Source of the DNA: an uncultured Bacteroidales bacterium
GTDB lineage: Bacteria; Bacteroidota; Bacteroidia; Bacteroidales; UBA932
Assembly (NCBI GenBank): GCA_937901105.1
Contig: CALCHD010000103.1
Location: 1 to 9,682, forward strand
DNA length: 9,682 nt
Direction of reading: 5' to 3'
Part shown: positions 1 through 6,306 of the stretch, piece by piece
Position numbering within the stretch: position 1 is the first letter of the stretch
Layout of the letters: each line of letters begins with the position of its first letter
Notes under the pieces: generated by a model
Databases searched by the model: none
The model's input: the letters and a program-made list of their open reading frames with translations, nothing else
What the model was told of the DNA's origin: nothing
Position numbers and translations under genes: made by a program

Positions 1-1
1 C

Positions 2-94
2 CTCCAGACTGCCTTCTCAACAGGCTACCTTGCAGGAATCAGTGCCAGTATTTTAGTCATAATCTCATTATTGCGCCTTATAAGGCAATTTTGA
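2..94 (+). CDS. C-terminal end of a probable integral membrane protein (partial)
   Basis: An open frame enters from the left edge in frame 2 and ends at TGA 92-94, giving 30 residues. They include a hydrophobic run (GYLAGISASILVIISLL) followed by a basic, arginine-containing tail (RLIRQF), which looks like the last transmembrane helix of a transporter with its cytoplasmic end. The family cannot be named from so little; a major-facilitator-type transporter is one guess. Its stop codon lies inside an inverted repeat that may end its transcript. Confidence 0.45.
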   Translation, partial: LQTAFSTGYLAGISASILVIISLLRLIRQF

Positions 95-119
95 ACAAAA
101 GTAATTAAAATTGCCTTTT
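75..119 (+). repeat. Overlapping inverted repeats, possible terminator or operator
   Basis: A perfect 12-bp palindrome GCCTTATAAGGC lies at 75-86. It overlaps a second perfect inverted repeat, AAGGCAATTTT at 82-92 against AAAATTGCCTT at 107-117, with a 14-nt loop and followed by TT. The two structures share bases 82-86 and so exclude each other. The larger hairpin could end the upstream transcript, whose stop codon is at 92-94. Its right arm also touches the -33 region of the next gene's promoter, so a protein-binding operator is an alternative. Confidence 0.45.
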
Positions 120-144
120 ATGCGGTAGAAAATTTTTAACTTTG
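111..144 (+). promoter_or_regulatory. Bacteroidetes-type promoter of the sigma-54 activator gene
   Basis: TAACTTTG at 137-144 matches the Bacteroidetes primary-sigma -7 box TAnnTTTG exactly. A TTG at 111-113 could be the -33 element, but the 23-nt spacing is longer than the usual 19-21. Transcription would begin about 5-8 nt after the box, close to the ATG at 151, so the messenger would have little or no leader. Confidence 0.55.
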
Positions 145-150
145 CCGATT

Positions 151-1398
151 ATGGAATTGCAGAATTTAAAGCAGAGGTTTGATATAATAGGCAATGATCC
201 GGCGCTTATGAGGGCTCTGGAGATTGCCGTACAGGTGGCCAACACAGATCTTTCGGTGCTGGTTACCGGTGAGAGCGGTGTGGGCAAGGAGGTGATTCCC
301 CAGATAATACATCAGAACAGTGCCCGCAAGCATGGCACATACATAGCTGTAAACTGCGGAGCCATTCCGGAGGGTACAATAGATTCAGAGCTTTTTGGAC
401 ACGAGAAAGGCTCTTTTACAGGTGCGTACGAAACCAGAAAAGGATATTTTGAGACAGCAAACGGAGGAACTATTTTCCTTGATGAGGTGGCGGAGCTCCC
501 TATGACCACACAGGTGCGCCTTTTGAGGGTGCTGCAGACAGGTGAGTTCTTAAAGGTGGGATCTTCAAAGGTGCAGAAGACAAATGTGAGGGTAGTTGCT
601 GCAACAAACAAAAACCTCCCTCATGCCATAAAGCATGGAAAGTTCAGGGAGGACCTTTATTACAGGCTGAATACTGTCCCGATAGTTCTTCCTGCATTGA
701 GGGAGAGGGTGGCGGACATCAATATTCTGTTCACAAAGTTTGCAGTTGATTTTGCACAGAAATACAAGATGCCTGCCGTAAAGCTTTCCAAGGCAGCGCA
801 GATGCTTCTTGCACAATACAGGTGGCCGGGCAACGTAAGGCAATTGAAGAGTGTTGCCGAGCAGATGTCGGTGCTGGAGGAGGAGAGGCTCATTGAGCCT
901 GCAACATTGCAGAAATATCTTCCGGTTAACGGCCCTGATTCCTTGCCTGTAGTAGGGGGTGAGCAGTTCAGCGCGGAGATGTTCAGCGAGAGGGAGAAGT
1001 TCTATATGGCCATGCTCCAGCAGCTGCAGCATGAGCTTACTGCCCTCAAGATGGATGTGGAGAGGCTTCAGGGAGGCATTGCAGGGAAAAGCATGGAGGA
1101 GATGCCGTCACTGCCTGCTGTGCTGCCAATGATACAGCCTTCTGTGGCAGATGTATCACCGGTTGGACATGCTGCAGCAGTTGAGGTGGAACATGAGCAC
1201 CACGTTGAGGAGTCGGAGGCGATTGATGTGGATGTTGATGCAGAATATGAGGAGGATTTCTCAATACCTAGAGCTACAGACAACCTTATACGCAAAGCAC
1301 TCAAAAAATATTCCAACAAGAAAGATGCGGCTGAAGCGCTTGAGATTTCAGAGAGGACTCTATACAGGAAAATCAAGGAGCTTGGGCTGGAGGACTAG
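151..1398 (+). CDS. Sigma-54-dependent AAA+ transcriptional activator (no receiver domain)
   Basis: This 415-residue protein is an enhancer-binding activator that uses ATP to open promoters held by RNA polymerase with sigma-54. The AAA+ core starts almost at the N-terminus: Walker A GESGVGKE at 40-47, the sigma-54 contact loop GSFTGA at 87-92 (Ser for the usual first Ala), Walker B GGTIFLDE at 105-112, and the arginine-finger region FREDLYYRL at 165-173. A long acidic linker follows, then a Fis-type helix-turn-helix at about 378-412. There is no receiver or other sensor domain ahead of the ATPase, so control must come by another route. ATG 151 is chosen because the TTG at 142 overlaps the -7 promoter box. 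It begins a tight cluster with lptE, a TPR gene and secG, an order I recall from Bacteroides relatives. Its target promoters are unknown. Confidence 0.93.
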   Translation: MELQNLKQRFDIIGNDPALMRALEIAVQVANTDLSVLVTGESGVGKEVIPQIIHQNSARKHGTYIAVNCGAIPEGTIDSELFGHEKGSFTGAYETRKGYFETANGGTIFLDEVAELPMTTQVRLLRVLQTGEFLKVGSSKVQKTNVRVVAATNKNLPHAIKHGKFREDLYYRLNTVPIVLPALRERVADINILFTKFAVDFAQKYKMPAVKLSKAAQMLLAQYRWPGNVRQLKSVAEQMSVLEEERLIEPATLQKYLPVNGPDSLPVVGGEQFSAEMFSEREKFYMAMLQQLQHELTALKMDVERLQGGIAGKSMEEMPSLPAVLPMIQPSVADVSPVGHAAAVEVEHEHHVEESEAIDVDVDAEYEEDFSIPRATDNLIRKALKKYSNKKDAAEALEISERTLYRKIKELGLED

Positions 1399-1403
1399 TT
1401 TAT

Positions 1404-1907
1404 ATGAAGAGGATAAATTTTATACTTATGGCCGTAATCATGATGATGGCTGCGGCTTGTGGAATATACAAATTCAATGATACATCCATTGCTCCGGATG
1501 TGCACACTATATCTGTGTATACAATAGAGAACAGGGCAATGAAGGTAAACCCTTCATTGAGCAACACCCTTACTGTAGCCTTGCAGGACCAGTACCGCAA
1601 GCTTACAAAACTGGAGATGGTGGAGGAGAGAGGCGATCTTGAAGTGAGCGGTTTCATTACCTCATACGAGGTAACCCCAACTGCTGTAACCTCACAGGAG
1701 GTGGCAGCCCAGAACAGGCTTACCGTTACTGTAAAGATAACTTTCAAGAACAACAAGCATGAGGAGGAGGATTTTGAGAAGTCGTTTGCGGCTTTCCAGG
1801 ACTATGACTCCAATCTTTCGCTTGATGCCGTTGAGGCACAGCTTGTTGATGAGATAGTGGAGATACTTGTAGAGGATATTTTCAATGCAACTGTAGCTAA
1901 CTGGTAA
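1404..1907 (+). CDS. lptE: LptE-family outer-membrane lipoprotein
   Basis: The 167-residue product begins with a lipoprotein signal peptide: a basic start, a hydrophobic stretch and the box AAAC with Cys19 as the probable lipid site (Ala at -3 is slightly off consensus). The body resembles the LptE family of Bacteroidetes, including the early YKFNDTSI segment, the repeated beta-strand pattern and the ending NATVANW, which I recognise from Bacteroides homologues. LptE plugs the LptD barrel and helps put lipopolysaccharide into the outer leaflet. The gene lies 5 nt after the sigma-54 activator and 4 nt before the next gene, so all three are probably one transcript. There is no Shine-Dalgarno sequence, as is normal for the phylum. 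The family call is from motif memory and not from an alignment. Confidence 0.85.
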   Translation: MKRINFILMAVIMMMAAACGIYKFNDTSIAPDVHTISVYTIENRAMKVNPSLSNTLTVALQDQYRKLTKLEMVEERGDLEVSGFITSYEVTPTAVTSQEVAAQNRLTVTVKITFKNNKHEEEDFEKSFAAFQDYDSNLSLDAVEAQLVDEIVEILVEDIFNATVANW

Positions 1908-1911
1908 TCTT

Positions 1912-2694
1912 TTGGAAAATGGCGCTATAAATATCAACGGGCTGGAGATTCCCCAGCTGCAGGCCCTGGTTTCCAGGTATCCTTGGTTTTCGTATGCCAG
2001 GGAGGTGCTGTTGCGCCGGCTTGTTGAGCTGGAGCCGGAGTGCCTTGAGAGCTGCTATAAGGAGAATCTTATCTTTTTCCCAAGAAGAGACCAGGTGCTG
2101 CTGGGCTGCCGTGCAGCCATAGCTGCATCAAAGGCTGCGAAGGCGAAAAAGGCTGCAGATGCAATGAAAGATGAACTTGCTGCCGGAGAGGAGAGAGGCG
2201 GTCAGGTACAGGAAGAGCTTGAAGCAGATATAATTCTGGGTGGCGATGAAGACGGCTTTGAAATAGATTTTGGCCTGATTGATTCTCTTCAGGCAGGCAC
2301 AGGTGCCGATTTGGAGCAGGATCTTGTTGTGGAGGATGAGAAAAAAGAGGAGAAAGAGGAAAAGAAGGAGGAGAGCAGGCCTAAATATTTTGTTGTAGGT
2401 GGCGACTACTTTACAAGAGAGGACTTTGAGGAGCTGGACCAGTCTGAAAGGGCTCCGGAAATCAAGCTGGGAGCGCCTGCCGACAATCATGAGAGGGAGG
2501 TGGCAGCATTGGCTGCAGACGGTGATGTTGATTTTGAGTCGATGGATTTTGTTACTGAAACACTGGCAGCCATTTATGCAGATCAGGGGTATTATGAGAA
2601 GGCGATAGATGCTTATGCAAAACTAATTTTGTTATATCCAGAAAAAAGTAGTTACTTTGCATCCCTTGTAAATGAAATAAAATTAAAAAATTAG
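1912..2694 (+). CDS. TPR-containing hypothetical protein with acidic linker, TTG start
   Basis: This 260-residue protein has three parts. An N-terminal helical segment (about 12-80) carries LQALVSRYPWFSYAREVLL and then an Ala/Lys-rich stretch. The middle is acidic and probably disordered, with a Lys/Glu run at 141-154 and a GGDYFTREDFEEL patch near 163-175. The last 50 residues hold a tetratricopeptide-like helix pair (ETLAAIYADQGYYEKAIDAY). No signal peptide or membrane helix is visible, so it is probably a cytoplasmic scaffold. TTG 1912 is the only usable start I find: the frame is closed upstream by TAG 1894-1896, and the nearby ATG at 1919 is out of frame. It sits between lptE and secG, a placement shared with Bacteroides, but its function is unknown. 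The last codons are AT-rich and contain the secG promoter. Confidence 0.8.
   Translation: MENGAININGLEIPQLQALVSRYPWFSYAREVLLRRLVELEPECLESCYKENLIFFPRRDQVLLGCRAAIAASKAAKAKKAADAMKDELAAGEERGGQVQEELEADIILGGDEDGFEIDFGLIDSLQAGTGADLEQDLVVEDEKKEEKEEKKEESRPKYFVVGGDYFTREDFEELDQSERAPEIKLGAPADNHEREVAALAADGDVDFESMDFVTETLAAIYADQGYYEKAIDAYAKLILLYPEKSSYFASLVNEIKLKN
2628..2659 (+). promoter_or_regulatory. Probable secG promoter inside the preceding gene
   Basis: TTTG at 2628-2631 and TTACTTTG at 2652-2659 are separated by 20 nt, matching the Bacteroidetes arrangement TTTG-N19-21-TAnnTTTG with one mismatch (T for A at the second base). Transcription would start near 2665 and give secG a leader of roughly 35 nt. 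The region is more AT-rich than the rest of the TPR gene that encloses it, which supports a second function. Confidence 0.6.
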
Positions 2695-2701
2695 ATAAAT
2701 T

Positions 2702-3067
2702 ATGTACACAGTTATTGCTATCCTTATTGTTATTGCAAGTGTGATCCTTACTCTTGTAGTATTGGTACAGAACTCTAAAGGTGGCGGATTGGCAGCAAAC
2801 TTTGCAGCTGGCAACCAGACTTTTGGCGTTAGACAAACTGCAGACTTCCTAGAGAAGGCTACTTGGACCCTTGCAATCATAATTATTGTACTATGTATTG
2901 CTGCAACAGCTTTTGTTTCTACAAGAGTTGAGGAGAATGCCTCTACTCTTATTGAGAAAATTGAGAACAATGCACCTGCTGCACAGCCTCAGTTCCCAGT
3001 AGAGCCAGCTGCTCCTGCTACAGAGGTTCCTGCTGCAGAGGTTCCTGCAACAGAGCCTGCAAACTAA
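2702..3067 (+). CDS. secG: SecG subunit of the SecYEG protein translocase
   Basis: SecG is the small inner-membrane subunit that aids SecA-driven export through SecYE. The 121-residue product has the family layout: first membrane helix at about 3-22, the cytoplasmic motif LVQNSKGGGLAANFAAG at 21-37 followed by NQTFGVRQTADFLEKATW (38-55), and the second helix at about 56-74. The tail, from about 76 on, is a hydrophilic extension rich in Pro, Ala, Val and Glu, built partly from a 15-bp tandem repeat; such tails are beyond the core family. It starts 7 nt after the TPR gene, has its own likely promoter, and is followed by a clear terminator, so it closes the cluster. Confidence 0.95.
   Translation: MYTVIAILIVIASVILTLVVLVQNSKGGGLAANFAAGNQTFGVRQTADFLEKATWTLAIIIIVLCIAATAFVSTRVEENASTLIEKIENNAPAAQPQFPVEPAAPATEVPAAEVPATEPAN
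3017..3061 (+). repeat. 15-bp tandem repeat in the secG tail
   Basis: Three in-frame 15-bp units lie at 3017-3031, 3032-3046 and 3047-3061. The first two differ at one base (GCTACAGAGGTTCCT and GCTGCAGAGGTTCCT) and the third is more diverged. They encode an Ala-Thr/Ala-Glu-Val/Pro-Pro type pentapeptide in the C-terminal extension. Copy number could vary between strains by slippage. Confidence 0.75.
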
Positions 3068-3092
3068 TACAGTGCAGTTATACAGATAATTT

Positions 3093-3133
3093 AAAGGACT
3101 GTCGGGAAAAAGACGGTCCTTTTTTAATTTTTT
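3093..3133 (+). terminator. Rho-independent terminator after secG
   Basis: The arms AAAGGACTGTC (3093-3103) and GACGGTCCTTT (3112-3122) form an 11-bp stem with one G-U pair and an 8-nt loop. The right arm runs into a T-rich tract to 3133. It lies 25 nt after the secG stop. Confidence 0.85.
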
Positions 3134-3143
3134 AGTACTATGT

Positions 3144-3176
3144 ATTGCAAGGTATTGTAAAAATTATATATATTTG
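3144..3176 (+). promoter_or_regulatory. Bacteroidetes-type promoter of the PspC/PadR pair
   Basis: TATATTTG at 3169-3176 is a perfect TAnnTTTG -7 box, and ATTG at 3144-3147 lies 21 nt upstream as the -33 element. Transcription would start near 3182, leaving a leader of about 50 nt before the ATG at 3234. A PadR operator would be expected nearby, but I see no convincing dyad. Confidence 0.65.
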
Positions 3177-3233
3177 CAATGCAAACAACAATATGGACCT
3201 GAAAGTGTTATAATTGAATAAAAACTGTTGGCT

Positions 3234-3803
3234 ATGAAAAAAGTAATTAATGCAGGCATCGGAGGTAAAAGCTTTACAATGGATGAAGATGCCTATTCTC
3301 TGCTTAAGAAGTACCTTGACGCTTTCCGCAAGGGGGGCAAGATGGGTCCGCAGGGGGCAGAGGTAATGGAGGATTTGGAAGTAAGGATTGCTGAACTTTT
3401 TGCAGAGGGGGTGACACCATATAAGGATGTGGTGGATGTCATTCTGGTTGAGAAGGTGATAGCGCAGCTGGGAATGCCTGACGGTGAGCCGTACGTTGAT
3501 ACTCCAAATGACCCTATTTCAGATATTTTCAGCGGCAACAGGCCGTCAAAGAAGTTTTACCGTAATCCCGACAACAAGACTATTGGGGGAGTGTGTTCCG
3601 GTATAGCAGCGTATTTGAATATTGATATCCTGCTGGTAAGAATTGTGTTCATAGTAGCGCTCTTTATGGGAAGTGCAGGCTTCTGGATCTACATTATCTT
3701 GTGGATTGCAGCTCCGTTGGCACAGACCCCGGCGCAGATGTGCGAGCTGTACGGATTGCCTGTTACAGCGGAAAATATGAATAGGTTTACCAATAATAAA
3801 TAA
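3234..3803 (+). CDS. PspC-domain membrane protein
   Basis: The 189-residue product has an N-terminal soluble part (about 1-105) of the kind found in Bacteroidetes PspC proteins, with helices around DEDAYSLLKKYLDAF and EVMEDLEVRIAELF. The PspC domain follows at about 106-165: KKFYRNPDNKTIGGVCSGIA, then the pair LVRIVFIVALF and WIYIILWIAAPLA, which form one or two membrane helices. PspC proteins sense or relay membrane stress, but the role in Bacteroidetes is not settled. ATG 3234 is preferred over the TTG at 3228, which only adds two residues. The gene ends 4 nt before the PadR start, so the two are co-transcribed, and PadR probably controls both. Confidence 0.9.
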   Translation: MKKVINAGIGGKSFTMDEDAYSLLKKYLDAFRKGGKMGPQGAEVMEDLEVRIAELFAEGVTPYKDVVDVILVEKVIAQLGMPDGEPYVDTPNDPISDIFSGNRPSKKFYRNPDNKTIGGVCSGIAAYLNIDILLVRIVFIVALFMGSAGFWIYIILWIAAPLAQTPAQMCELYGLPVTAENMNRFTNNK

Positions 3804-3807
3804 TGCT

Positions 3808-4143
3808 ATGCAGGACTCTAATGTAGATAATATTAAGTCTCAAATGCGCAAAGGCGTATTGGAGTACTGCATCTTGAGCATGCTCAAGGGGGGAGATGCG
3901 TATGCATCACTGATCATATCTTCCCTGAAGGATGCCAGGATGATAGTTGTTGAGGGTACGCTGTATCCTCTGCTTACCAGGCTTAAGAATCAGGGACTGC
4001 TCAACTACCGATGGGAGGAGAGCACACAAGGTCCGCCACGCAAATATTATTCACTTACTGCCAAGGGGCATGAAGCGCTGGTAGAAATGGATACAGCGTG
4101 GAACGAAACAGTTGCCTGTGTAGAAGCTGTTAAAAGAAGATAA
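3808..4143 (+). CDS. PadR-family transcriptional regulator
   Basis: This 111-residue winged-helix protein has the PadR pattern: MRKGVLEYCILSML at 13-26, the recognition region VVEGTLYPLLTRLKNQGLL at 47-65, and the wing YRWEESTQGPPRKYYSLT at 67-84, then a short C-terminal dimerisation helix. PadR proteins are mostly repressors that bind as dimers upstream of their own operon. It follows the PspC gene by 4 nt. In the Bacteroides examples I recall the regulator comes first, so this order may be reversed, though I cannot verify that here. Its last 14 bases overlap the end of the convergent DUF456 gene. The inducing signal is unknown. Confidence 0.92.
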   Translation: MQDSNVDNIKSQMRKGVLEYCILSMLKGGDAYASLIISSLKDARMIVVEGTLYPLLTRLKNQGLLNYRWEESTQGPPRKYYSLTAKGHEALVEMDTAWNETVACVEAVKRR

Positions 4144-4618
4144 AACGTATTGTGTAATAAAGCAGGGTGCCGGATACTGCAAGTTTGAGTCCGGTGCCAA
4201 GAACGAACCCCAAGAAAGCTCCGCCCGCTGCGGCAAGAGAGTTTTTGAGGGGTTTCTTGTTTATGATGAATTCTGCAATGAATGCTCCAATGAACGGGCC
4301 TATTATTATACCCACCGGAGGAAAGAAAATCATTCCGGCTATAAGGCCTGCGATGGAACATCTGATGGCAAGCTTTGAACCGCCAGTAATTTTTGTGAAG
4401 TATGGTTGTGCCACATAGTCCAGGATGGTTACGGCTGCCACCAGCACTATCCAGATTACAAGGAACTTGCCGGTTATTTCATAATCCTGGTTGTTGAACA
4501 GGTAAAGGAGTAGAATGGATACATAAGACAATGGCGGTCCCGGGATAGCTGGAAGAAGGCATCCCACAATTCCTGCAAGTGCTGCAATAATGGCCAGTAT
4601 GTCTATGATTATTGCCAT
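4130..4618 (-). CDS. DUF456-family membrane protein
   Basis: The 162-residue product is almost entirely hydrophobic, with about five membrane segments (near 2-22, 30-41, 50-70, 88-118 and 128-158). The PAIPGPP motif at 23-29 and the glycine-rich GIIIGPFIGAFIAEF at 103-117 are typical of the DUF456 family, whose function is not known. ATG 4618 is chosen because a longer frame to 4783 would run through the end of the prenyl synthase gene and adds a cysteine-rich, non-conserved stretch. It starts 7 nt after the prenyl synthase stop and is probably the last gene of that operon. It converges on the PadR gene with a 14-bp overlap and no visible terminator. Confidence 0.85.
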   Translation of the reverse strand: MAIIIDILAIIAALAGIVGCLLPAIPGPPLSYVSILLLYLFNNQDYEITGKFLVIWIVLVAAVTILDYVAQPYFTKITGGSKLAIRCSIAGLIAGMIFFPPVGIIIGPFIGAFIAEFIINKKPLKNSLAAAGGAFLGFVLGTGLKLAVSGTLLYYTIRFIFF

Positions 4619-4625
4619 AAAGTAA

Positions 4626-5627
4626 CTATACGTTTCGTTTTCCCACGTATTGCACAAGCTGCAAGAGCCTCTCCTTTGCATTGCTCTGTGGCAGAATTGA
4701 CAGGGCCTCTGATGCAGTTGATACATGGCGCTCCAGTATCTCCTGGGCTTTTTCAATGCCGTTGTGCTTTTGCACGAACTCATTTACGGTTGAGATGATC
4801 TGCTTTTCGGCATCGGTAATTGCGCACCCTTTCTCAATGGTACTTTCAATGCCGTCAATCAGCCCTCTTATTTTGGCGCCCTCCTCTGGTGCAGCCTCCA
4901 TTGCGCATAGCAAAGGCAAGGTGATTTTTCTCTCCTTGATATCTGCGCCGGCAAGCTTGCCGGTGTCCATTTTAGGGGAGTAGTCAAAGATGTCATCCCT
5001 CATCTGGAACGCAAGTCCCAGGTGATATGCATATTTGGCAACTGCCTCTACATACTCCGCCGGTGCTCCGGCAGAAATTGCGCCACTTTTGGCTGCGGCA
5101 ACAAAAAGACTGGCAGTCTTGCACTCAATGATTTTGTAGTAGTCCTCTTTTGTAGTGTCAAGCTCTTCCGCCTTTTCCATCTGTATGATTTCACCTACAG
5201 ACAAATCGTGCAGTGCCTTGGTAAAATGGCCGAGAATCTCAACAGTGCACTTGTTTATAAGTACATACATTCCTTTGGCCAGCCAGTAGTCACCTGTAAG
5301 GACTGATGCTGCCGGACTGAATACCGCCTTTACAGTAGGTACACCTCTGCGCAGGTCTCCATTGTCAGCCACATCATCATGTAAAAGTGTGGCTGTATGT
5401 ATTATTTCACATACAGCGGCACACTCATAACTCATTTGTGAAACCTCACCGCAAGCTTGAGCCGAGAGCAGGCACAGCATAGGCCGCATCTGTTTCCCGG
5501 CCGTATCTATAATGTACCCGTTCAATTTTGTGAGCAGCTTGTTGTCATGGGCAAGGGCTCCTTTAAGGGCCTGCACATACGAACTCCAATGCTCTCCCAG
5601 TTCAAGTTTTACAGTGTCAAGTCTCAT
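4626..5627 (-). CDS. Long-chain polyprenyl diphosphate synthase
   Basis: This trans-prenyltransferase adds isopentenyl diphosphate units to an allylic primer to make a long isoprenoid chain, most likely for menaquinone. The 333 residues match the family's usual length. Key motifs are visible: GKQMRP at 44-49 for diphosphate binding, the first Asp-rich motif DDVAD at 84-88 with the RR at 93-94, the KT pair at 170-171, and the second Asp-rich motif FQMRDDIFD at 207-215. Small residues (Ala79, Thr80) lie just before the first Asp-rich motif, where bulky ones stop elongation in short-chain enzymes, which favours a product of C35 to C45; the exact length cannot be read. Often annotated ispB or octaprenyl-diphosphate synthase. 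It lies 10 nt after the barrel-protein gene. Confidence 0.93.
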   Translation of the reverse strand: MRLDTVKLELGEHWSSYVQALKGALAHDNKLLTKLNGYIIDTAGKQMRPMLCLLSAQACGEVSQMSYECAAVCEIIHTATLLHDDVADNGDLRRGVPTVKAVFSPAASVLTGDYWLAKGMYVLINKCTVEILGHFTKALHDLSVGEIIQMEKAEELDTTKEDYYKIIECKTASLFVAAAKSGAISAGAPAEYVEAVAKYAYHLGLAFQMRDDIFDYSPKMDTGKLAGADIKERKITLPLLCAMEAAPEEGAKIRGLIDGIESTIEKGCAITDAEKQIISTVNEFVQKHNGIEKAQEILERHVSTASEALSILPQSNAKERLLQLVQYVGKRNV

Positions 5628-5637
5628 TTGTCAAATT

Positions 5638-6264
5638 CTAGAAAAACATAGCCAATGAAAGCTGGAAGCCTTTATTCTTGCCTCCAGTAAGAGTGCTTAC
5701 TCCATTCCACTGGTAATCTGCCATATTGCCAAGGTCCCAGCAGTATCTGCCGCTCACCTGCAGTTTCCACAGATCCAGACCTGCACCAAGGCCAATACCG
5801 TAGTTGAAGTCATCTGTCTTTATCTTAAGGTCCTTTACGCTAACATTGTCATTAATGCAGTAGCCGATATAAGGCACAACCTGAATGTAAGGCCTTAAAA
5901 GGACAAGGTCAAGACCCCATTGCAGAGATACAGGAAGCTGAAGGTAATCTACAGTCACGTCACTCTTTAAAGGCTGGGTCAATGCAGATGCAAGTTCAAC
6001 AGTTCCTTTTGTCTGGGAATAGATCAGCTCCGGCTGTACTGCTATACCTACCAGCGGAATCTGGAACTTGTAAAGTACGCCAACGTGGAATCCGGTTTTA
6101 TTTTCAACGGCAGACTTGAATGAGTTCTGTACATCAGACTGCTTCAAATTTGCAGTAACATCACCAAATGTGTTGAAATTCAGACCGGCTTTTACTCCAA
6201 ACTGGGCAAAACCCTGCAACGATACCAAAAGGCAAGCCACCAATACCAAAAGGGACTTTTTCAT
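5638..6264 (-). CDS. Outer-membrane beta-barrel protein (porin-family, PF13568-like)
   Basis: The 208-residue precursor has a signal peptide with probable cleavage after GFA (residue 20), leaving Gln21 first. The mature part alternates polar and hydrophobic residues in strands such as FGVKAGLNFN, GFHVGVLYKF, VDYLQLPVSLQWG and YGIGLGAGLDLWKLQVSGRY, and ends in LAMFF. The terminal Phe is the usual outer-membrane assembly signal. This is the small eight-stranded barrel type common in Bacteroidetes and annotated outer membrane beta-barrel or PorT-like; the role is not known. The gene sits between trxA (42 nt) and the prenyl synthase (10 nt). I see no promoter box in the gap to trxA, so it may be read from the trxA promoter. 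Confidence 0.88.
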   Translation of the reverse strand: MKKSLLVLVACLLVSLQGFAQFGVKAGLNFNTFGDVTANLKQSDVQNSFKSAVENKTGFHVGVLYKFQIPLVGIAVQPELIYSQTKGTVELASALTQPLKSDVTVDYLQLPVSLQWGLDLVLLRPYIQVVPYIGYCINDNVSVKDLKIKTDDFNYGIGLGAGLDLWKLQVSGRYCWDLGNMADYQWNGVSTLTGGKNKGFQLSLAMFF

Positions 6265-6306
6265 AAAATACGGAATTTAAATGGTTTATATATGAATTTT
6301 CTGCTG

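Noticed and set aside
142..150. TTG start for the sigma-54 activator
   Set aside because: It overlaps the -7 promoter box and would probably lie upstream of the transcript start; ATG 151 suits the family N-terminus.
312..1376. Several open frames antisense to the sigma-54 activator
   Set aside because: They are composition shadows without recognisable domains, promoters or ribosome sites.
4619..4783. Longer start for the DUF456 protein
   Set aside because: The extension lies within the prenyl synthase gene in another frame and looks like a shadow (cysteine- and arginine-rich, no hydrophobic start).
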